Notes: generated by a model from the letters alone, not told the origin. A stretch of 64,000 bases of DNA from Deinococcus fonticola (GCF_004634215.1 NZ_SMMH01000009.1:1-64000); one strand, 5' to 3'. Positions 9,572 to 21,009 are shown, counted from the stretch's first letter. Numbers and translations are program-made.

Positions 9572-9611
9572 TCAGGCCGTCGAGAGGACTGTTAATCCCT
9601 CGACGGCCTGA
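9572..9611 (+). terminator. Hairpin after the FAH-family gene
   Basis: A 12-bp perfect stem TCAGGCCGTCGA / TCGACGGCCTGA with a 16-nt loop. No long T-run follows. A second stem at 9693-9720 (GCCAGAAGA / TCTTCTGGC), next to a duplicated TATCTTCTGGC, probably belongs to the end of lysT on the other strand. Confidence 0.5.
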
Positions 9612-9738
9612 GTTCTAGCTTCTCGACTTCTGGGAGTGACCGGTAGAAGTGTAAGGGCACCCGGAGGCCGCCACTTCCTGCTGTGCCAGTCGGCCAGAAG
9701 AAGGCTTTCTATCTTCTGGCTATCTTCTGGCAAATGCT

Positions 9739-11022
9739 CTAGGCCCCGACCGCCTCACGGACATCATCCGGCAGCGCGATTTCGCCCTTCACGGCGGTGG
9801 CGGCGGCCACGGCGGGCGAGGCCAGGTAAATCCTGGCGTCCTTGTCGCCCATGCGCCCAATGAAGTTGCGGTTGCTGGTGCTGACGCACACCTCGCCGGG
9901 GGCCAGCACACCCTGGTGCCGCCCCATGCACGGGCCGCAACCGGGGGTGCCCAGCACCGCTCCGGCCTGTTGCAGGGTCAGCAGCGTGCCGTCCAGCAAG
10001 GCCTGTTCCATCACCTGACTGCTGGCGGGAATCACCAGCAGTCGCGTACCGGGCGCGACCCTGCGGCCTTTCAGCACGGCGGCGGCTTCGCGCAGGTCTT
10101 CAATGCGTCCGTTGGTACAGGTGCCGATGAATACCTGATCGACTTTCAGGCCGCGCAACTGGCCACGCAGTTCGGAAACGTCGTGAACGTTGTCCACTTC
10201 GCTGGGGGCGCTCATGCGGGGGTTCAGCGTGCCCAGGTCGATGGTGATTTCCTGCACATAGGTGGCCCCCTCGTCCGGATAGACCCACGCGGGCACGTCG
10301 TACCCGTAAGCGGTCAATATTTCGCCGCCGGGCACCACCAGGCCGGCTTTCGCGCCGGCTTCCACGCACAGGTTCGCCAGCGTCATGCGTTCGCCACGGG
10401 TAAACCGGTCACCGGCGTGAATCTCCACGCTCTGGTAGGTGGCTCCGTCTGCCCCCAGCACGCGGATCATCTCCAGGGCCACGTCCTTGGCGCTCACGCC
10501 GGGGCGCAGTTCGCCACTCAGGTTGACTTTCACGCTGTCCGGCACGCGCAGCCAGGTTTTGCCGCTTGCAGCGGCCAGCGCGATGTCGGTGGCCCCCATG
10601 CCGCTGCCAAACGCCGCCACGGCCCCGTAAGTGGTGCTGTGGCTGTCGCTGCCCAGCACGATCCAGCCCGGTTTCGCCAGGCCCTCTTCCATCAGCACCT
10701 GGTGGCAGATGCCGCGCCCCACGTCGAAAAGCTGCACGCCCGTCTTCGCGGCGTACTCGCGCGCCTCTTTCTGCGCCTGCGCCACCGACACGGTGCTGGC
10801 CGGCGCCACGTGGTCGATGACGATACTCACGCGCTCCGGGTATTTCGGCCGGGCGTTCAGGTCGCGTTCCATCCGCTCGATGAAACTCTGGGCGATGGAA
10901 TCCACGACCATCACCTGATCCACCTCCACCACCGCCAGATCACCGGCGTACACGGTCTGCTCGCCGCGCCGCGAGAGGATTTTCTCGGCCATCGTCTGGG
11001 GCCTTTGCCTTGGGGCACTCAT
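9739..11022 (-). CDS. lysT: Homoaconitase large subunit (LysT-type), lysine biosynthesis
   Basis: A 427-aa aconitase-superfamily protein that binds a [4Fe-4S] cluster through Cys in FIGTCTNGRIEDL and GTPGCGPCMGRH. Its overall wording (AEKILSRRG, VEVDQVMVVDSIAQSF, SIVIDHVAPAS, VGRGICHQVLMEEGL) follows the Thermus LysT pattern rather than LeuC. Role: homocitrate to homoisocitrate, in the alpha-aminoadipate route to lysine. A distinct leuC lies at 56.2 kb, which supports the split. ATG 11022 is 7 nt after CACAAT, so probably leaderless. The small subunit lysU is not next to it. Confidence 0.85.
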   Translation of the reverse strand: MSAPRQRPQTMAEKILSRRGEQTVYAGDLAVVEVDQVMVVDSIAQSFIERMERDLNARPKYPERVSIVIDHVAPASTVSVAQAQKEAREYAAKTGVQLFDVGRGICHQVLMEEGLAKPGWIVLGSDSHSTTYGAVAAFGSGMGATDIALAAASGKTWLRVPDSVKVNLSGELRPGVSAKDVALEMIRVLGADGATYQSVEIHAGDRFTRGERMTLANLCVEAGAKAGLVVPGGEILTAYGYDVPAWVYPDEGATYVQEITIDLGTLNPRMSAPSEVDNVHDVSELRGQLRGLKVDQVFIGTCTNGRIEDLREAAAVLKGRRVAPGTRLLVIPASSQVMEQALLDGTLLTLQQAGAVLGTPGCGPCMGRHQGVLAPGEVCVSTSNRNFIGRMGDKDARIYLASPAVAAATAVKGEIALPDDVREAVGA

Positions 11023-11104
11023 GTCAGGCATTGTGGCGCATGGCCGGGGATAAGTTCGTTCCCTTGACTGGATTCCCTTGATTAGATTTTGCAGGATTAA
11101 CTTT

Positions 11105-12244
11105 TCAATTGGCAGGCGTGTCGGCGCCCAGCTGAATGCTGATGTCTGCGCCGGCCTGGGGCGTGCCGGGTTGCACCTGCCCGAAACCGAGGGCCTGCTG
11201 CACACGGGCCGCGCCTGTTCCGGTGATGGTGGTGGTGGGGGAATCCACGCGCGGCACGTCGAGGATGGTGACGTTGGTGTAGCCCAGGCCCTCCAGCCTG
11301 GCTTTGGTGCGTTTGGCGCTGCCGTTCGGCGCGGCGGCGTTCCCGATGGTAACGCTGAGGGTGCGGGGGTCGCCCGGGTCGCGGAAGTCGCGCTGCATGA
11401 TGGTGCGCAGCTCGGCGCGGTTGGCGACCCAGGTGCCGCCCTGGCCGAAGCTGCCCGGAACGGTCTGGGCGTTGACTTTCGGGCCGCCCAGCGCCGCGCC
11501 GAGCAGGGCGCCGACCTGAGCGCGGGTCAGGCTGCTTCTGGTGTTGCGGTTCATGGCCCCGACCATGGCGGGCAGCCGCCAGAAGTTGAGGGGATTTTTT
11601 ACGCGGCCCAGCAGGGCAGTCATGAACATCTGCTGGCGCCCGACGCGCCCGATGTCGGACAGGTTGTCGTGCCGGAAGCGCAGGAAGCCCTCGGCCTCTT
11701 CGCCGTTCAGGTGTTGTCGGCCGGGTTGCAGGTCGATATGCAGGTGCCCGGCATTGTCGTCGTACTTCATGCGGGTCGGCACGTCCACGGTGACGCCCCC
11801 AGCCGCGTTGGTCAGGTCGCGTACGGCACTGAGCGACATGAACACGTACCCGTCCACCGGGACGCCCGTGAACTGCTGCACGGTGTTCATGAGCATGTCT
11901 GCCCCGCCATGGACGTTCGCGCCGTTGATTTTTCCCCAGCCGTAACCGGGAATGTTCACCCAGGTGTCACGCGGGATGCTCAGCAGGTTAACTTTGCCGT
12001 CCGGGTGAACCTGCGCCAGCATCAGCGTGTCGGTGCGGGTCGTGAAATCAAGCGGTTTGGGCGGGTAGGGCCAGGTGGAGGCCGTCCAGTCGTAATCCAC
12101 GTCCATGCCCGCCAGCACGACATTCAGCGGGCGGTCGGCCTTGCGGGGCAGCGTGCCGTAACGCAGCAGGGCGGGAATGGCGGGAGACACCAGGGCCAGC
12201 AGACCTGCCAGGACAAGGAGCGTAATGACAAGCGGGCGACGCAC
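11105..12244 (-). CDS. LytR-CpsA-Psr (LCP) family protein
   Basis: A 379-aa membrane-anchored protein. Residues about 6-28 form the single N-terminal helix (LVITLLVLAGLLALVSPAI). The LCP domain follows: RTDTLMLAQVHPDG, LLSIPRDTWVNIPGYG (the conserved Arg/Asp that bind pyrophosphate lipid), KINGANVHGG and GFLRFRHDNLSDIGRVGRQQ. The C-terminal region (about 270-379) resembles a LytR_C domain (SVTIGNAAAPNGSAKRTKARL). LCP proteins transfer lipid-linked glycopolymers to the cell wall. The GTG at 12244 is chosen: it is 6 nt after TATTCT and directly precedes the helix, whereas the upstream frame is Arg/Cys-rich. Confidence 0.88.
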   Translation of the reverse strand: MRRPLVITLLVLAGLLALVSPAIPALLRYGTLPRKADRPLNVVLAGMDVDYDWTASTWPYPPKPLDFTTRTDTLMLAQVHPDGKVNLLSIPRDTWVNIPGYGWGKINGANVHGGADMLMNTVQQFTGVPVDGYVFMSLSAVRDLTNAAGGVTVDVPTRMKYDDNAGHLHIDLQPGRQHLNGEEAEGFLRFRHDNLSDIGRVGRQQMFMTALLGRVKNPLNFWRLPAMVGAMNRNTRSSLTRAQVGALLGAALGGPKVNAQTVPGSFGQGGTWVANRAELRTIMQRDFRDPGDPRTLSVTIGNAAAPNGSAKRTKARLEGLGYTNVTILDVPRVDSPTTTITGTGAARVQQALGFGQVQPGTPQAGADISIQLGADTPAN

Positions 12245-12429
12245 CGGGCGAGAATAGCGGGAAGAAGGGCACCGAACCAACCACCTAAAGTTGCGCAGGC
12301 AGCCAGCGCGGGCCACAGCGATTCCTTGTGCAGCGGCCCTTTGTACAGCGACCCTCTTTATGCCCCTGCTCGTTTTCCCACGCGGGCCGCGCTACCCTGC
12401 GGGCACATTCCCTTTCTGGAGGTTTACCC

Positions 12430-13437
12430 ATGACCAACCCTGTTTTGCCCGAGTCGTTCCGTGCGCTGCGTATGGTGAAAGACGACGCCGGCGTGCGCCC
12501 GGAGTTTCAAGTGCTGCCCACGAGTGCCCTGCCGGAGGCGGATACCCTGATTCGCGTGCACTTCAGCAGCTTGAATTACAAGGATGGCCTGGCGGTGGGG
12601 GGCCGCCCCGGCATCCTCAAAACCTACCCCATGACGCCCGGCATCGACCTGGTGGGCGAGGTGCTGACCTGCGCTACGGCAGCGTTCAAACCGGGTGACA
12701 TCGTGATCGCCACAGGCTGGGGCCTGGGCGAGCGCCACGACGGCGGATTTGCCGAGCTGGCCCGCGTGAATGCCGAGCACCTGGTGCCGCTCCCGGCGGG
12801 CCGCACGACCGAGTGGGCCATGAGCGTGGGTACGGCGGGCCTGACGGCCATGCTGGCGCTGATGGCCCTGGAGGATCACGGCGTGAAACCAGATCAGGGC
12901 GAGGTGCTGGTGACGGGCGCGGCGGGGGGCGTGGGCAGCACCGCCGTGAGCCTGCTGGCCACGGCGGGGTTCAACGTGACGGCCAGCACGGGCCGCCCCG
13001 ACGAGGCCGAGTACCTGCGGCACCTGGGCGCCGGGCAGATCATCCACCGCGACGAATTGACGGCCCTGAAACGCCCGCTGGAAAAGGAGCGCTGGGCGGG
13101 CGTGATCGACAACGTGGGCAGCACCACCCTGGCGGCGGCGCTGGCGAGCACACGCACGCACGGCACGGTGGCCGCGTGCGGAAACGCCGGGGGCGTCGAC
13201 CTGCCCGCCACGGTGTTTCCCTTTATCCTGCGTGGGGTGACGCTGGCGGGCATCGACTCGAACACCTGCCCCAGCGCCCGCCGCAAACTGGCGTGGCAGC
13301 GGCTCTCTGCCGATTTGCCGGAGGGCAAACTGGACACCGTGACGCACGTTCACGCGCTGGACGATGTGCCTGACCTGGCGCAGCAGATTCTGGCCGGACA
13401 CGTGCGCGGGCGCACAGTCATCCGGGTGAAGGACTGA
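12430..13437 (+). CDS. Acryloyl-CoA reductase / YhdH-type quinone oxidoreductase
   Basis: A 335-aa zinc-independent medium-chain dehydrogenase/reductase. The N-terminal catalytic domain carries SSLNYKDGLAVGGRPGI and MTPGIDLVGEV, hallmarks of the YhdH/AcuI group. The Rossmann motif is VLVTGAAGGVGSTAVSLL, and NVGSTTLAAALA lies near the substrate. Family members reduce acryloyl-CoA to propionyl-CoA with NADPH and help detoxify acrylate. ATG 12430 has TGGAGG 7 nt upstream; the in-frame upstream start lacks a ribosome site. It diverges from the LCP gene. Confidence 0.9.
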   Translation: MTNPVLPESFRALRMVKDDAGVRPEFQVLPTSALPEADTLIRVHFSSLNYKDGLAVGGRPGILKTYPMTPGIDLVGEVLTCATAAFKPGDIVIATGWGLGERHDGGFAELARVNAEHLVPLPAGRTTEWAMSVGTAGLTAMLALMALEDHGVKPDQGEVLVTGAAGGVGSTAVSLLATAGFNVTASTGRPDEAEYLRHLGAGQIIHRDELTALKRPLEKERWAGVIDNVGSTTLAAALASTRTHGTVAACGNAGGVDLPATVFPFILRGVTLAGIDSNTCPSARRKLAWQRLSADLPEGKLDTVTHVHALDDVPDLAQQILAGHVRGRTVIRVKD

Positions 13438-13540
13438 AGGAAAAGTCCCAGAGGCAGGCCCTCACCGACTGACCTACACTGCAAGAACGTCAGAAAGGAA
13501 TAAGGCAATACACATAGCCGCAAGGTAAGCTCGACAGGCC

Positions 13541-14260
13541 ATGAAGAAGCTCATTCCGCTGTTGCCGCTCGGCCTGCTGTTCACGGCCTGTCAGACCACC
13601 CCCCCCGCCCCGCAGCCCAGCGATCCGGCCATCGTGCAGATTACCGGCAAGGTCAGCAGCGGGACGGGCACGGGCACCATTGAGCTGCGGGACGGTGTGT
13701 CGGCCGGCGCGGCCACGCTGTCCAGCGCCAGCATCGCGGCAGACGGCAGTTTCACGCTGCCGCTGCCCACACCGGACAAACTGGCTGGCAGTCTGGTTTC
13801 CGCCGACACTGTGCTGGGGCAACTCGGCTGTGAGGGTACCCTGACTTCGGGGACGCCGGGCACCAGGGCTTTTGGTTTCGCGGAACTGCAGGCCACCCGC
13901 TCCGGCGCGACCATGCAGGTCATGACCTTGAGCACCGACCTGAAGTTCCTGCCGCCTCACCTGGCCTTCAAGGGCCATGCCTGGGTGTACACCGATCAGG
14001 CGACCACCCTGAAAGGTGAGCTGGACTGCACGAAGCTGATCAACTCGCCCGACACCATCAGCCGCTTGACCGTCAGCGTTGACACCCGAACCCGCGCCGG
14101 CTGGAATGTGCTGGAACTGGCCGGCCGCACCTCGGGCGTCAGCCTGCCCACCAGCGCCAGTGCCTCGGCCAGCGTCGTGCAGGACGTGCCCGGCAGCAAC
14201 TGGCGCACGGTAAACGACATCGCCAGGGGCATCACCACCCTGTCGGCCCAGGTGAAATAA
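13541..14260 (+). CDS. Lipoprotein of unknown function
   Basis: A 239-aa exported lipoprotein: MKKLIPLLPLGLLFTAC is a type II signal peptide whose lipobox LFTAC puts the acylated Cys at residue 17. A Pro-rich linker (TTPPAPQPSDP) follows, then a beta-rich domain starting with IVQITGKVSSGTGTGTIELR, similar in feel to carboxypeptidase-regulatory-like beta-sandwiches. Only two further Cys are present (GCEG, LDCTK), which could form a disulfide. No catalytic motif is visible. It ends at a very strong terminator shared with the convergent protease gene. Confidence 0.8.
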   Translation: MKKLIPLLPLGLLFTACQTTPPAPQPSDPAIVQITGKVSSGTGTGTIELRDGVSAGAATLSSASIAADGSFTLPLPTPDKLAGSLVSADTVLGQLGCEGTLTSGTPGTRAFGFAELQATRSGATMQVMTLSTDLKFLPPHLAFKGHAWVYTDQATTLKGELDCTKLINSPDTISRLTVSVDTRTRAGWNVLELAGRTSGVSLPTSASASASVVQDVPGSNWRTVNDIARGITTLSAQVK

Positions 14261-14289
14261 GTCCAGATAAAGGAACGCGCCAGGCCTGA

Positions 14290-14336
14290 CCAGCAGCAGG
14301 CCACCCCGAAGATGAGGTGGCCTGCTGCTGGTTTTT
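14290..14336 (+). terminator. Strong intrinsic terminator
   Basis: A 16-bp perfect stem (CCAGCAGCAGGCCACC with GGTGGCCTGCTGCTGG) around a 10-nt loop, ending in TTTTT. It lies between the convergent lipoprotein and subtilase genes. Confidence 0.88.
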
Positions 14337-14358
14337 ACAGGTTATCTGGGCGCTTCGT

Positions 14359-16455
14359 TCATTGCGGAACGAGTGAACCCACATTCACGGCAGGCAGCGA
14401 GGAACCCAGGGTCACCTGTTTGCTGGCGCGGGGTTCCTGCACCTCGCCGTAAATGCCGTTGCCGTCGTGGTCGCGTCCCCCGATCACCTGGTAGATGCCA
14501 TCACCGACGTAAGCGGTGAACTGGCCCAGGGTGTTCAGGGCCGGCTGGAAGGTGCGGCCCTGGGCGTCCTGAAGACGCAGGCCCAGCATGTCGCTGACAG
14601 CGGGGGCGTTCAGGGCGGCGGCGGCATTGAGCATGCCGGCACCGAACAGGTCGTCCGATCCGGCAGCCCCCAGGTCGGTGGCGGTGCTTTTCATGCGGGC
14701 CAGGGTGGCCTCGGCCCCGGTCGTCACGCCCTTGCTGAGCAGCAGGGCCGCCAGGGCGCTGGCCTGCGGGGTGGCCTGGCTGGTGCCCGCCATGGCCTGG
14801 TAGGACGGCTCGTTTTTCTGGTAGTTCCAGGCGGTACTGAAGATGTCGTCCGGGAAAGGCTGGCCGTTCAGGGTGCCGCCGTTGAGGTGGCTGGCCCCCA
14901 GGGACGCGCCACCCGGCGCACTGAGTTCCACCTTGGGGTAGTGGTTGCTGTACCACGCTTTGACGGGGGCGCTGCCGCCGGACAGGGTGACGCTGCCGAC
15001 CGCCACGGCGGCCGGGCAGGCGGCAGGGTAATAGGGCGTGGCGCTGCTGTCGTTGCCGGCGGCGGCGAAGGTCAGCACGCCCCTCTCGCGGGCCGCGGCG
15101 ATGGCCTCGCACATGGGGGCCGCTTCCTCGCTGGTCAGGTCTGGCCCACCCAGGCTGAGGTTGATGACCTGGGCCGGGTGCGGGTTGGTCACCTGCGGCG
15201 GCTTGGGATTCTGCGCGGTGGGCGCGGGGAAGGGAACGGCCTGACCGGCGGCGTATTGCAGGGCCGTCGTGAGGGTGGCCACATCGGTGCCCTGGCTCCC
15301 CAGAACGCGCAGGGGCAGCACCTTGACGGGAGCGCGGTAGCTTGCGCCGACCACACCCGTGGGGCTGCACCCGGCGCAGATAGGCGCAGCATTCTGCCCC
15401 CAGTTGGCCGCGATGATGCCGGTGACGTGCGTACCGTGCGTGGCCCGATCCCCCAGGCTGTCGGGCGCGCCCGGGTCGGTGGGATCCGTGTCGCCGTCCA
15501 CGAAGTCCAGCGCGCCTTCTTTGGGGCCATACAGCTTTCCGGCCAGGTCCGGGTGCTCGAAGCGCACGCCGCTGTCCAGCACCGCCACCGTGACCGGCCG
15601 GGTGTACTTGCCGGCTTCCATGTCGCGCCACACCGCCCGGTAGCCCATCAGCGTAAAGGCCCACTGCAAGGGGGCGTACTGGTCGGTGGGCAGCAGCGGG
15701 GCGGCCAGCGTCTGCCCGGTCATGGGTGCCTGGCCTGTTCCCGTGGAAAGAACGTGCAGGACGCGGTTGGGCACCGCCCGCTCGACGTTCGGGTCACGTC
15801 GCAGGGTGTCCAGGGCCTGGCGGGTGGCCGGCACGCTGAGCACCAGACTCTGACCCGTCAGGGCGCGTTTCTGCGGGCGCGTGACCCCCAGTTCCTGAAG
15901 GGTCGCGGCACTACGCCCGGCAGAGCTGGCCGGTGCGCTCTGCGCCTGGAGCCCGTCGCTGCTCAGCACCGCGTCCCGGAGGGTTCCCGAGCGGTACGTC
16001 ACGATGATGCCGTTGGACTCGCCGGCTGCGCCCGAGTTCAGCGCCGGGGTGCCCAGCGTATCGGCGGCGCTCACGCTGGCCTGCTCCTGTACGCGGCCGC
16101 TCAGCGTGTACTGCGCAGCGCTCACCTTCACCAGCGCCGTACCGCTGGTCTGCCCGTCGGCGGCCGTCCATTCCACCTTGAAGGTGTCTGTCAGGGTGGG
16201 GCGGTCAGCCTGCAGCGGGGTCACGGCGTTGCGATCCGCCGTCACGGTCAACGCCACCGCGCCCGAGCCGGTCTCGCGGTTCACGCTCAGCCACAGTGGC
16301 ACGCCGGTCACGCGCCAGGTTCCACCAAAGGACTGGGTCACGGTGGTGGACGTGGCCTGCCCCAGGTCGACCGTCATATCGTTCAACTTCACCGGAGCGG
16401 GCGAGCAGGACATCAGCAGGGCCGTCAGGCCGCCTAAGGCAAGGGCACGTTTCAT
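14359..16455 (-). CDS. Subtilisin-like serine protease, lipoprotein
   Basis: A 698-aa S8 family peptidase. The N-terminus MKRALALGGLTALLMSC is a lipoprotein signal with lipobox LLMSC. Beta-sandwich and inhibitor-like pro-regions occupy about residues 20-240 (QALDTLRRDPNVERAVPN resembles an I9 propeptide end). The catalytic triad is visible: Asp in VTVAVLDSGVRFEHPD, His in HGTHVTGIIA, Ser in MAGTSQATPQASALAA, with the oxyanion Asn in TFAAAGNDS. A C-terminal beta domain follows. ATG 16455 is chosen for the lipobox and the GAAGGA site; the longer frame adds residues unlike a signal peptide. Likely a cell-envelope protease. Confidence 0.9.
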   Translation of the reverse strand: MKRALALGGLTALLMSCSPAPVKLNDMTVDLGQATSTTVTQSFGGTWRVTGVPLWLSVNRETGSGAVALTVTADRNAVTPLQADRPTLTDTFKVEWTAADGQTSGTALVKVSAAQYTLSGRVQEQASVSAADTLGTPALNSGAAGESNGIIVTYRSGTLRDAVLSSDGLQAQSAPASSAGRSAATLQELGVTRPQKRALTGQSLVLSVPATRQALDTLRRDPNVERAVPNRVLHVLSTGTGQAPMTGQTLAAPLLPTDQYAPLQWAFTLMGYRAVWRDMEAGKYTRPVTVAVLDSGVRFEHPDLAGKLYGPKEGALDFVDGDTDPTDPGAPDSLGDRATHGTHVTGIIAANWGQNAAPICAGCSPTGVVGASYRAPVKVLPLRVLGSQGTDVATLTTALQYAAGQAVPFPAPTAQNPKPPQVTNPHPAQVINLSLGGPDLTSEEAAPMCEAIAAARERGVLTFAAAGNDSSATPYYPAACPAAVAVGSVTLSGGSAPVKAWYSNHYPKVELSAPGGASLGASHLNGGTLNGQPFPDDIFSTAWNYQKNEPSYQAMAGTSQATPQASALAALLLSKGVTTGAEATLARMKSTATDLGAAGSDDLFGAGMLNAAAALNAPAVSDMLGLRLQDAQGRTFQPALNTLGQFTAYVGDGIYQVIGGRDHDGNGIYGEVQEPRASKQVTLGSSLPAVNVGSLVPQ

Positions 16456-16540
16456 TCCTTCACAGGATGCCGCACCGAGGCTGACGAATCGTGAATGCCG
16501 CACCGAAGCAGAGACCTTGCAGGCGGCTATGATGGCGGGA

Positions 16541-17071
<531 letters not shown>

Positions 17072-17132
17072 GGGCAAACAGGAAAAGACTAAAAAAATGT
17101 TGATGGCGCTGGAAGAGACATGCCACGCGCTC

Positions 17133-17166
17133 AAAAAAGGGGCCAGTGGCGCTGACCACTGACCCC
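17133..17166 (-). terminator. Intrinsic terminator of ffh
   Basis: On the minus strand a stem of 11 pairs with one mismatch (GGGGTCAGTGG / CCACTGGCCCC) is followed by TTTTTT. Confidence 0.8.
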
Positions 17167-17180
17167 TCCCCTCTTACTCC

Positions 17181-18533
<1,353 letters not shown>

Positions 18534-18634
18534 GCGAAAAAGGCTATCACGGGCTGCCTGACAGGACTGGAACGTGGCTCGGTTAAACCCATGACTGGCC
18601 CCGATTCATTACGTTGCCCTGTCTGGCCCTGAAA

Positions 18635-19078
18635 TCAACGCCTCGGCGTCTTCCACTGGCGAATGAATAATACGATGAACCAGACCCAACTGAGTGCGGC
18701 CACAACTGGACCTAGGACTTGCACGAAGGGGAACTGGGAGTAAGCAATGACATGATCGGGATTGGCCCGGTCGTAACGAATGGGAATCCAGTCGCCCACC
18801 ACCAAAAATTTCGTTCTTGAACACAGACCACTATCGAAACTTGACTTCCTGTTGATGACCGTCAAACTTATCCGCTCGTCGTGATACTCTTGCCCGCCAA
18901 CCTTGTAGACGTAGTGGATGGCACAGTCACCCTGCCCCGTGTAGAGGCCCACCACCTTCGCCGTGGCTTTCTGCGCGTTTTGAATGGAGAAATACTCTTC
19001 CTTTTCAGCCTGGCCCACGCTCACGAAGAAAAACACGAAAAGCGTAATGAACAAAACAATCATGAACCTCGCAGCCAC
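18635..19078 (-). CDS. Membrane protein, DUF3592-like
   Basis: A 147-aa protein with a helix at each end (FMIVLFITLFVFFFVSVG and VLGPVVAALSWVWFIVLFI) and an extracytoplasmic beta-rich middle. The pattern TAKVVGLYTGQG...YVYKVGGQEYHDERIS...GDWIPIRYDRANPDHVIAY is the DUF3592 layout: a variant SH3-like domain between two membrane helices. The start is GTG 19078 or ATG 19063 (fifteen nt later); the first gives a slightly longer helix. Base composition is lower in GC than in neighbouring ffh. Function unknown. Confidence 0.7.
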   Translation of the reverse strand: MAARFMIVLFITLFVFFFVSVGQAEKEEYFSIQNAQKATAKVVGLYTGQGDCAIHYVYKVGGQEYHDERISLTVINRKSSFDSGLCSRTKFLVVGDWIPIRYDRANPDHVIAYSQFPFVQVLGPVVAALSWVWFIVLFIRQWKTPRR

Positions 19079-19202
19079 AGTAAATCCCTTTTAAAGCAAT
19101 GCCCTGACGGGGCTGTAGGAATATGGAAGGATGCACATACCCATCCAGAATAGCGTTCCAACAGCGGTTGGAAATGCGGAAATGCAAGGGGCACCTGTAA
19201 AC

Positions 19203-19249
19203 CAACGCGCCTTAACCCCATGAAGTGCGCGTTGAATTCCACGTATGCT
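19203..19249 (+). promoter_or_regulatory. Promoter with dyad, peroxidase-related gene
   Basis: An 8-bp inverted repeat CAACGCGC (19203-19210) / GCGCGTTG (19227-19234) covers the expected -35 region. TATGCT (19244-19249) is 5 nt before the ATG. The dyad could be a repressor or activator site. Confidence 0.4.
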
Positions 19250-19254
19250 GACGC

Positions 19255-19836
19255 ATGCCCACAACCGAAGACCAGCGGATTTCCTACCTGCCCGTGCCGA
19301 CCGAAGACACTGCCCATGAGGGCGTGAAGAAACTGTGGGCGAAGGCCCAGGCAAACATGGGCTTCGTGCCCAACGTGTTCCGGGCGCAGTCGCTGAACGG
19401 CGAGCAGTTCCTGGCGTGGTGGAATTACTTCAATCTGCTGGTGAACAAGGAGGGCTTCCTGAGCAATGCCGAGCGCGAGTTGCTGGCGGTGGTGGTCAGC
19501 GGCCTGAACAGGTGCAATTACTGCGCGGTCAGTCACGGCGCGGCCCTGCGGCACTTCACCGGGGATACCGTGAAGGCCGATTCCGTGGCGGTCAACTGGC
19601 GGCACGCGCACCTGACCGCGCCTGAGCAGGCGTTATGCGCTTACGCGGAGAAACTGACCCTCTTTCCTGCCAAGATGGTGGAAGCTGACCTGCAACCGCT
19701 CAGGAACGCCGGTTTTTCGGACGAGCAGATCATGGAGGCCGTGCAGGTGATTGGGATGTTCAACATGACCAACCGCGTGAGCAGCGCCCTGGGCTTCGTC
19801 CCGAACGCCGAGTATCACGCGCAGGGCCGCAAGTAA
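19255..19836 (+). CDS. Peroxidase-related enzyme (AhpD/carboxymuconolactone decarboxylase family)
   Basis: A 193-aa AhpD-like protein. The redox motif is CNYCAVSHG (CxxC plus the His three residues on), preceded by the proton-relay Glu in [16 protein letters not shown]-terminal [12 protein letters not shown] and C-terminal [15 protein letters not shown] match the uncharacterised peroxidase-related group. Likely a thiol-dependent peroxidase or adaptor in the cytoplasm. The ATG is 5 nt after TATGCT, so leaderless. A promoter-overlapping dyad suggests regulation. Confidence 0.88.
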   Translation: MPTTEDQRISYLPVPTEDTAHEGVKKLWAKAQANMGFVPNVFRAQSLNGEQFLAWWNYFNLLVNKEGFLSNAERELLAVVVSGLNRCNYCAVSHGAALRHFTGDTVKADSVAVNWRHAHLTAPEQALCAYAEKLTLFPAKMVEADLQPLRNAGFSDEQIMEAVQVIGMFNMTNRVSSALGFVPNAEYHAQGRK

Positions 19837-19887
19837 ACGAACGTTCATCCTCAGGCGGCCCGGCCTCCAGACCTGCGAACATGAGGC

Positions 19888-21000
19888 ATGTTGACCCGCG
19901 CTGACCTGGAAGCCAGGGAGGAACACTTCCTCGCCCCCTACGCCACGCGCAGCGCCCAGGCCAGGCGCATCTACCTGGAAGGGGAAGCCGAGACCCGCAC
20001 CGCTTTCCAGAAAGACCGCGACCGGGTGCTGCACACCACCGCTTTCCGGCGCCTGGAAGCGAAAACGCAGGTGTTTCTGAACCCGCAGGGTGACCACTAC
20101 CGCACGCGGCTGACGCACACGCTGGAGGTGCAGCAGGTGGCACGCTCGGTGGCGCTGACGCTGGGGCTCAACGAGACACTGGCGGAAACCATGGCGCTGG
20201 CGCACGACCTGGGCCACCCGCCTTTCGGTCACGCCGGCGAACGCCTGCTCGACACCTTGATGGCCGGCGAGGGCGGCTTCAACCACAACGTGCAGTCGCG
20301 CCGCATCGTGACGCATCTGGAAGACCGTTACCCGAATTTTCCGGGCCTCAACCTGACGCTTGCTACGCTGGACGGCCTGAACAAGCACAACCGCGCCGGC
20401 CTGGGGCAACCCAGCCTGGAAGCGCAGGTGGTGGACGCCGCCGACGCCCTGGCCTACACCGCGCACGACCTCGACGACGGGCTTCGCAGCGGCCTGATGA
20501 CCGCCGAGCAGTTGAGCGACCTGCCGCTGTGGACGGAATTGCGGGTCAGGACGGGCATCACGTCCACTGCGCTCACCTCACAGCAGCGGCGCACGCTGCA
20601 CCGCGAGCTGCTGGGCTGGCTGATCACGGATCTCACCGAAACCACCGCGCAGCATCTTCAGGAAAGCGGCGTTCAGTCGCCGGAAGAGATTCGGCAGCAT
20701 CCACACAAACTCGTGGCGTACAGCCCCGCCATGCGCGTGCTGCTGACCGAAACGGGCCACTTCCTGCGCCAGAACCTGTACCGGCACTGGCAGGTGGAAA
20801 TGCAGGTCGAGCAGGCCGACCGTGTGCTGAAAACGCTGTTCGGCACCTTCACGCGCCGCCCCGGCCTGCTGCCGCCGCGCCCACAGGCCCGCATCGACGT
20901 GGATGGCCTTCCCCGCGCCGTGTGTGACCACATCGCCGGCATGACCGACCGCTACGCGCTGGACATTTACGCCCGCCTCGTGCCCCCGCTGGGCCGATGA
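19888..21000 (+). CDS. dgt: Deoxyguanosinetriphosphate triphosphohydrolase-like protein
   Basis: A 370-aa HD-domain dNTPase that cleaves dNTP to nucleoside and triphosphate. Motifs: FRRLEAKTQVF, YRTRLTHTLEVQQVARS (metal His), LAHDLGHPPFGHAGE with the HD pair at residues 106-107, and DLDDGL with the distal Asp. Length fits the type 2 Dgt-like group rather than the 500-aa enterobacterial Dgt. It lies just upstream of tRNA-Ile and its own leader is short (51 nt after the preceding stop); ATG 19888 is followed by a TTG codon, either of which could initiate. Confidence 0.92.
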   Translation: MLTRADLEAREEHFLAPYATRSAQARRIYLEGEAETRTAFQKDRDRVLHTTAFRRLEAKTQVFLNPQGDHYRTRLTHTLEVQQVARSVALTLGLNETLAETMALAHDLGHPPFGHAGERLLDTLMAGEGGFNHNVQSRRIVTHLEDRYPNFPGLNLTLATLDGLNKHNRAGLGQPSLEAQVVDAADALAYTAHDLDDGLRSGLMTAEQLSDLPLWTELRVRTGITSTALTSQQRRTLHRELLGWLITDLTETTAQHLQESGVQSPEEIRQHPHKLVAYSPAMRVLLTETGHFLRQNLYRHWQVEMQVEQADRVLKTLFGTFTRRPGLLPPRPQARIDVDGLPRAVCDHIAGMTDRYALDIYARLVPPLGR

Positions 21001-21009
21001 GACCGGGAG

